From Prevotellaceae bacterium (GTDB taxonomy: Bacteria; Bacteroidota; Bacteroidia; Bacteroidales; UBA932), in contig JAISRS010000107.1 in the NCBI GenBank assembly GCA_031273485.1, forward strand, positions 1-7,570: a stretch of DNA of 7,570 nucleotides. The letters are read 5' to 3'. The translations under genes were made by a program, and so were the position numbers. This document shows positions 7,380 to 7,570 of the stretch, in pieces (positions within the stretch are counted from its first letter, which is position 1; every line of letters begins with the position of its first letter). The notes beneath the pieces were generated by a model. The model ran no database searches. It had not been told where the DNA came from and was given only the letters and a program-made list of their open reading frames with translations.

Positions 7380-7391
7380 ATTCAGAACTCC

Positions 7392-7570
7392 AATACTCAT
7401 TCGTAAATTAACTACGTTGATTTGGAAAAGGGCATTTAGTTTAATGTGAATATAATGCTGTGTTAAATAATATTTTATCTATAATTATTGTCAATAAAAT
7501 CGGATCAATACAGTAGAAAAAATCTTATTGAATTTACGATACAACTTTTGTAACATGTTGATTATAAAAT
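7392..7570. other. AT-rich intergenic end with no recognisable gene
   Basis: No ORF of useful length, RNA gene or mobile-element end is visible. AACTTTTG at 7543-7550 is one base off the Bacteroidetes -7 box, but the nearest upstream TTG is only about 12 bases away, so it is a poor promoter candidate. A following gene may begin beyond the window. Confidence 0.4.

Overview
The window looks like chromosomal DNA from a member of the Bacteroidetes, probably Bacteroidales. This rests on the protein types, on a TAnnTTTG-type promoter in front of the second gene, on weak ribosome-binding sites in AT-rich leaders, and on a Bacteroidetes-style large lipoprotein. I cannot name a genus.

Layout: (1) bases 41-5626, plus strand, encode one intact 1861-residue alpha-2-macroglobulin-family lipoprotein with a complete thioester motif. 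It fills three quarters of the window. (2) A strong hairpin terminator follows at 5659-5690, then a spacer with two adjacent short dyads, a good Bacteroidetes promoter (5786-5817) and a five-codon mini-ORF that abuts the next start. (3) Bases 5850-7025, plus strand, encode MnmA, the tRNA 2-thiouridylase, with its PP-loop and both catalytic cysteines. (4) The non-coding tail from 7026 on holds two facing tracts of 7-bp repeats, then six tandem copies of a 42-bp unit (7129-7379), each with a central dyad. The last 180 bases are AT-rich and show no gene.

The two genes appear to be independent transcription units: a terminator and a new promoter lie between them, and their roles (envelope defence; tRNA wobble-base thiolation) are unrelated. 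The macroglobulin's usual genomic partner, a penicillin-binding protein 1C gene, is not downstream and could only lie before base 1. Both genes are ordinary members of known families. The least explained signal is the 42-bp array: its dyad arms differ between copies by paired, compensating changes, all six frames of the consensus unit contain stops, and it lies where the mnmA transcript would run if no terminator precedes it.
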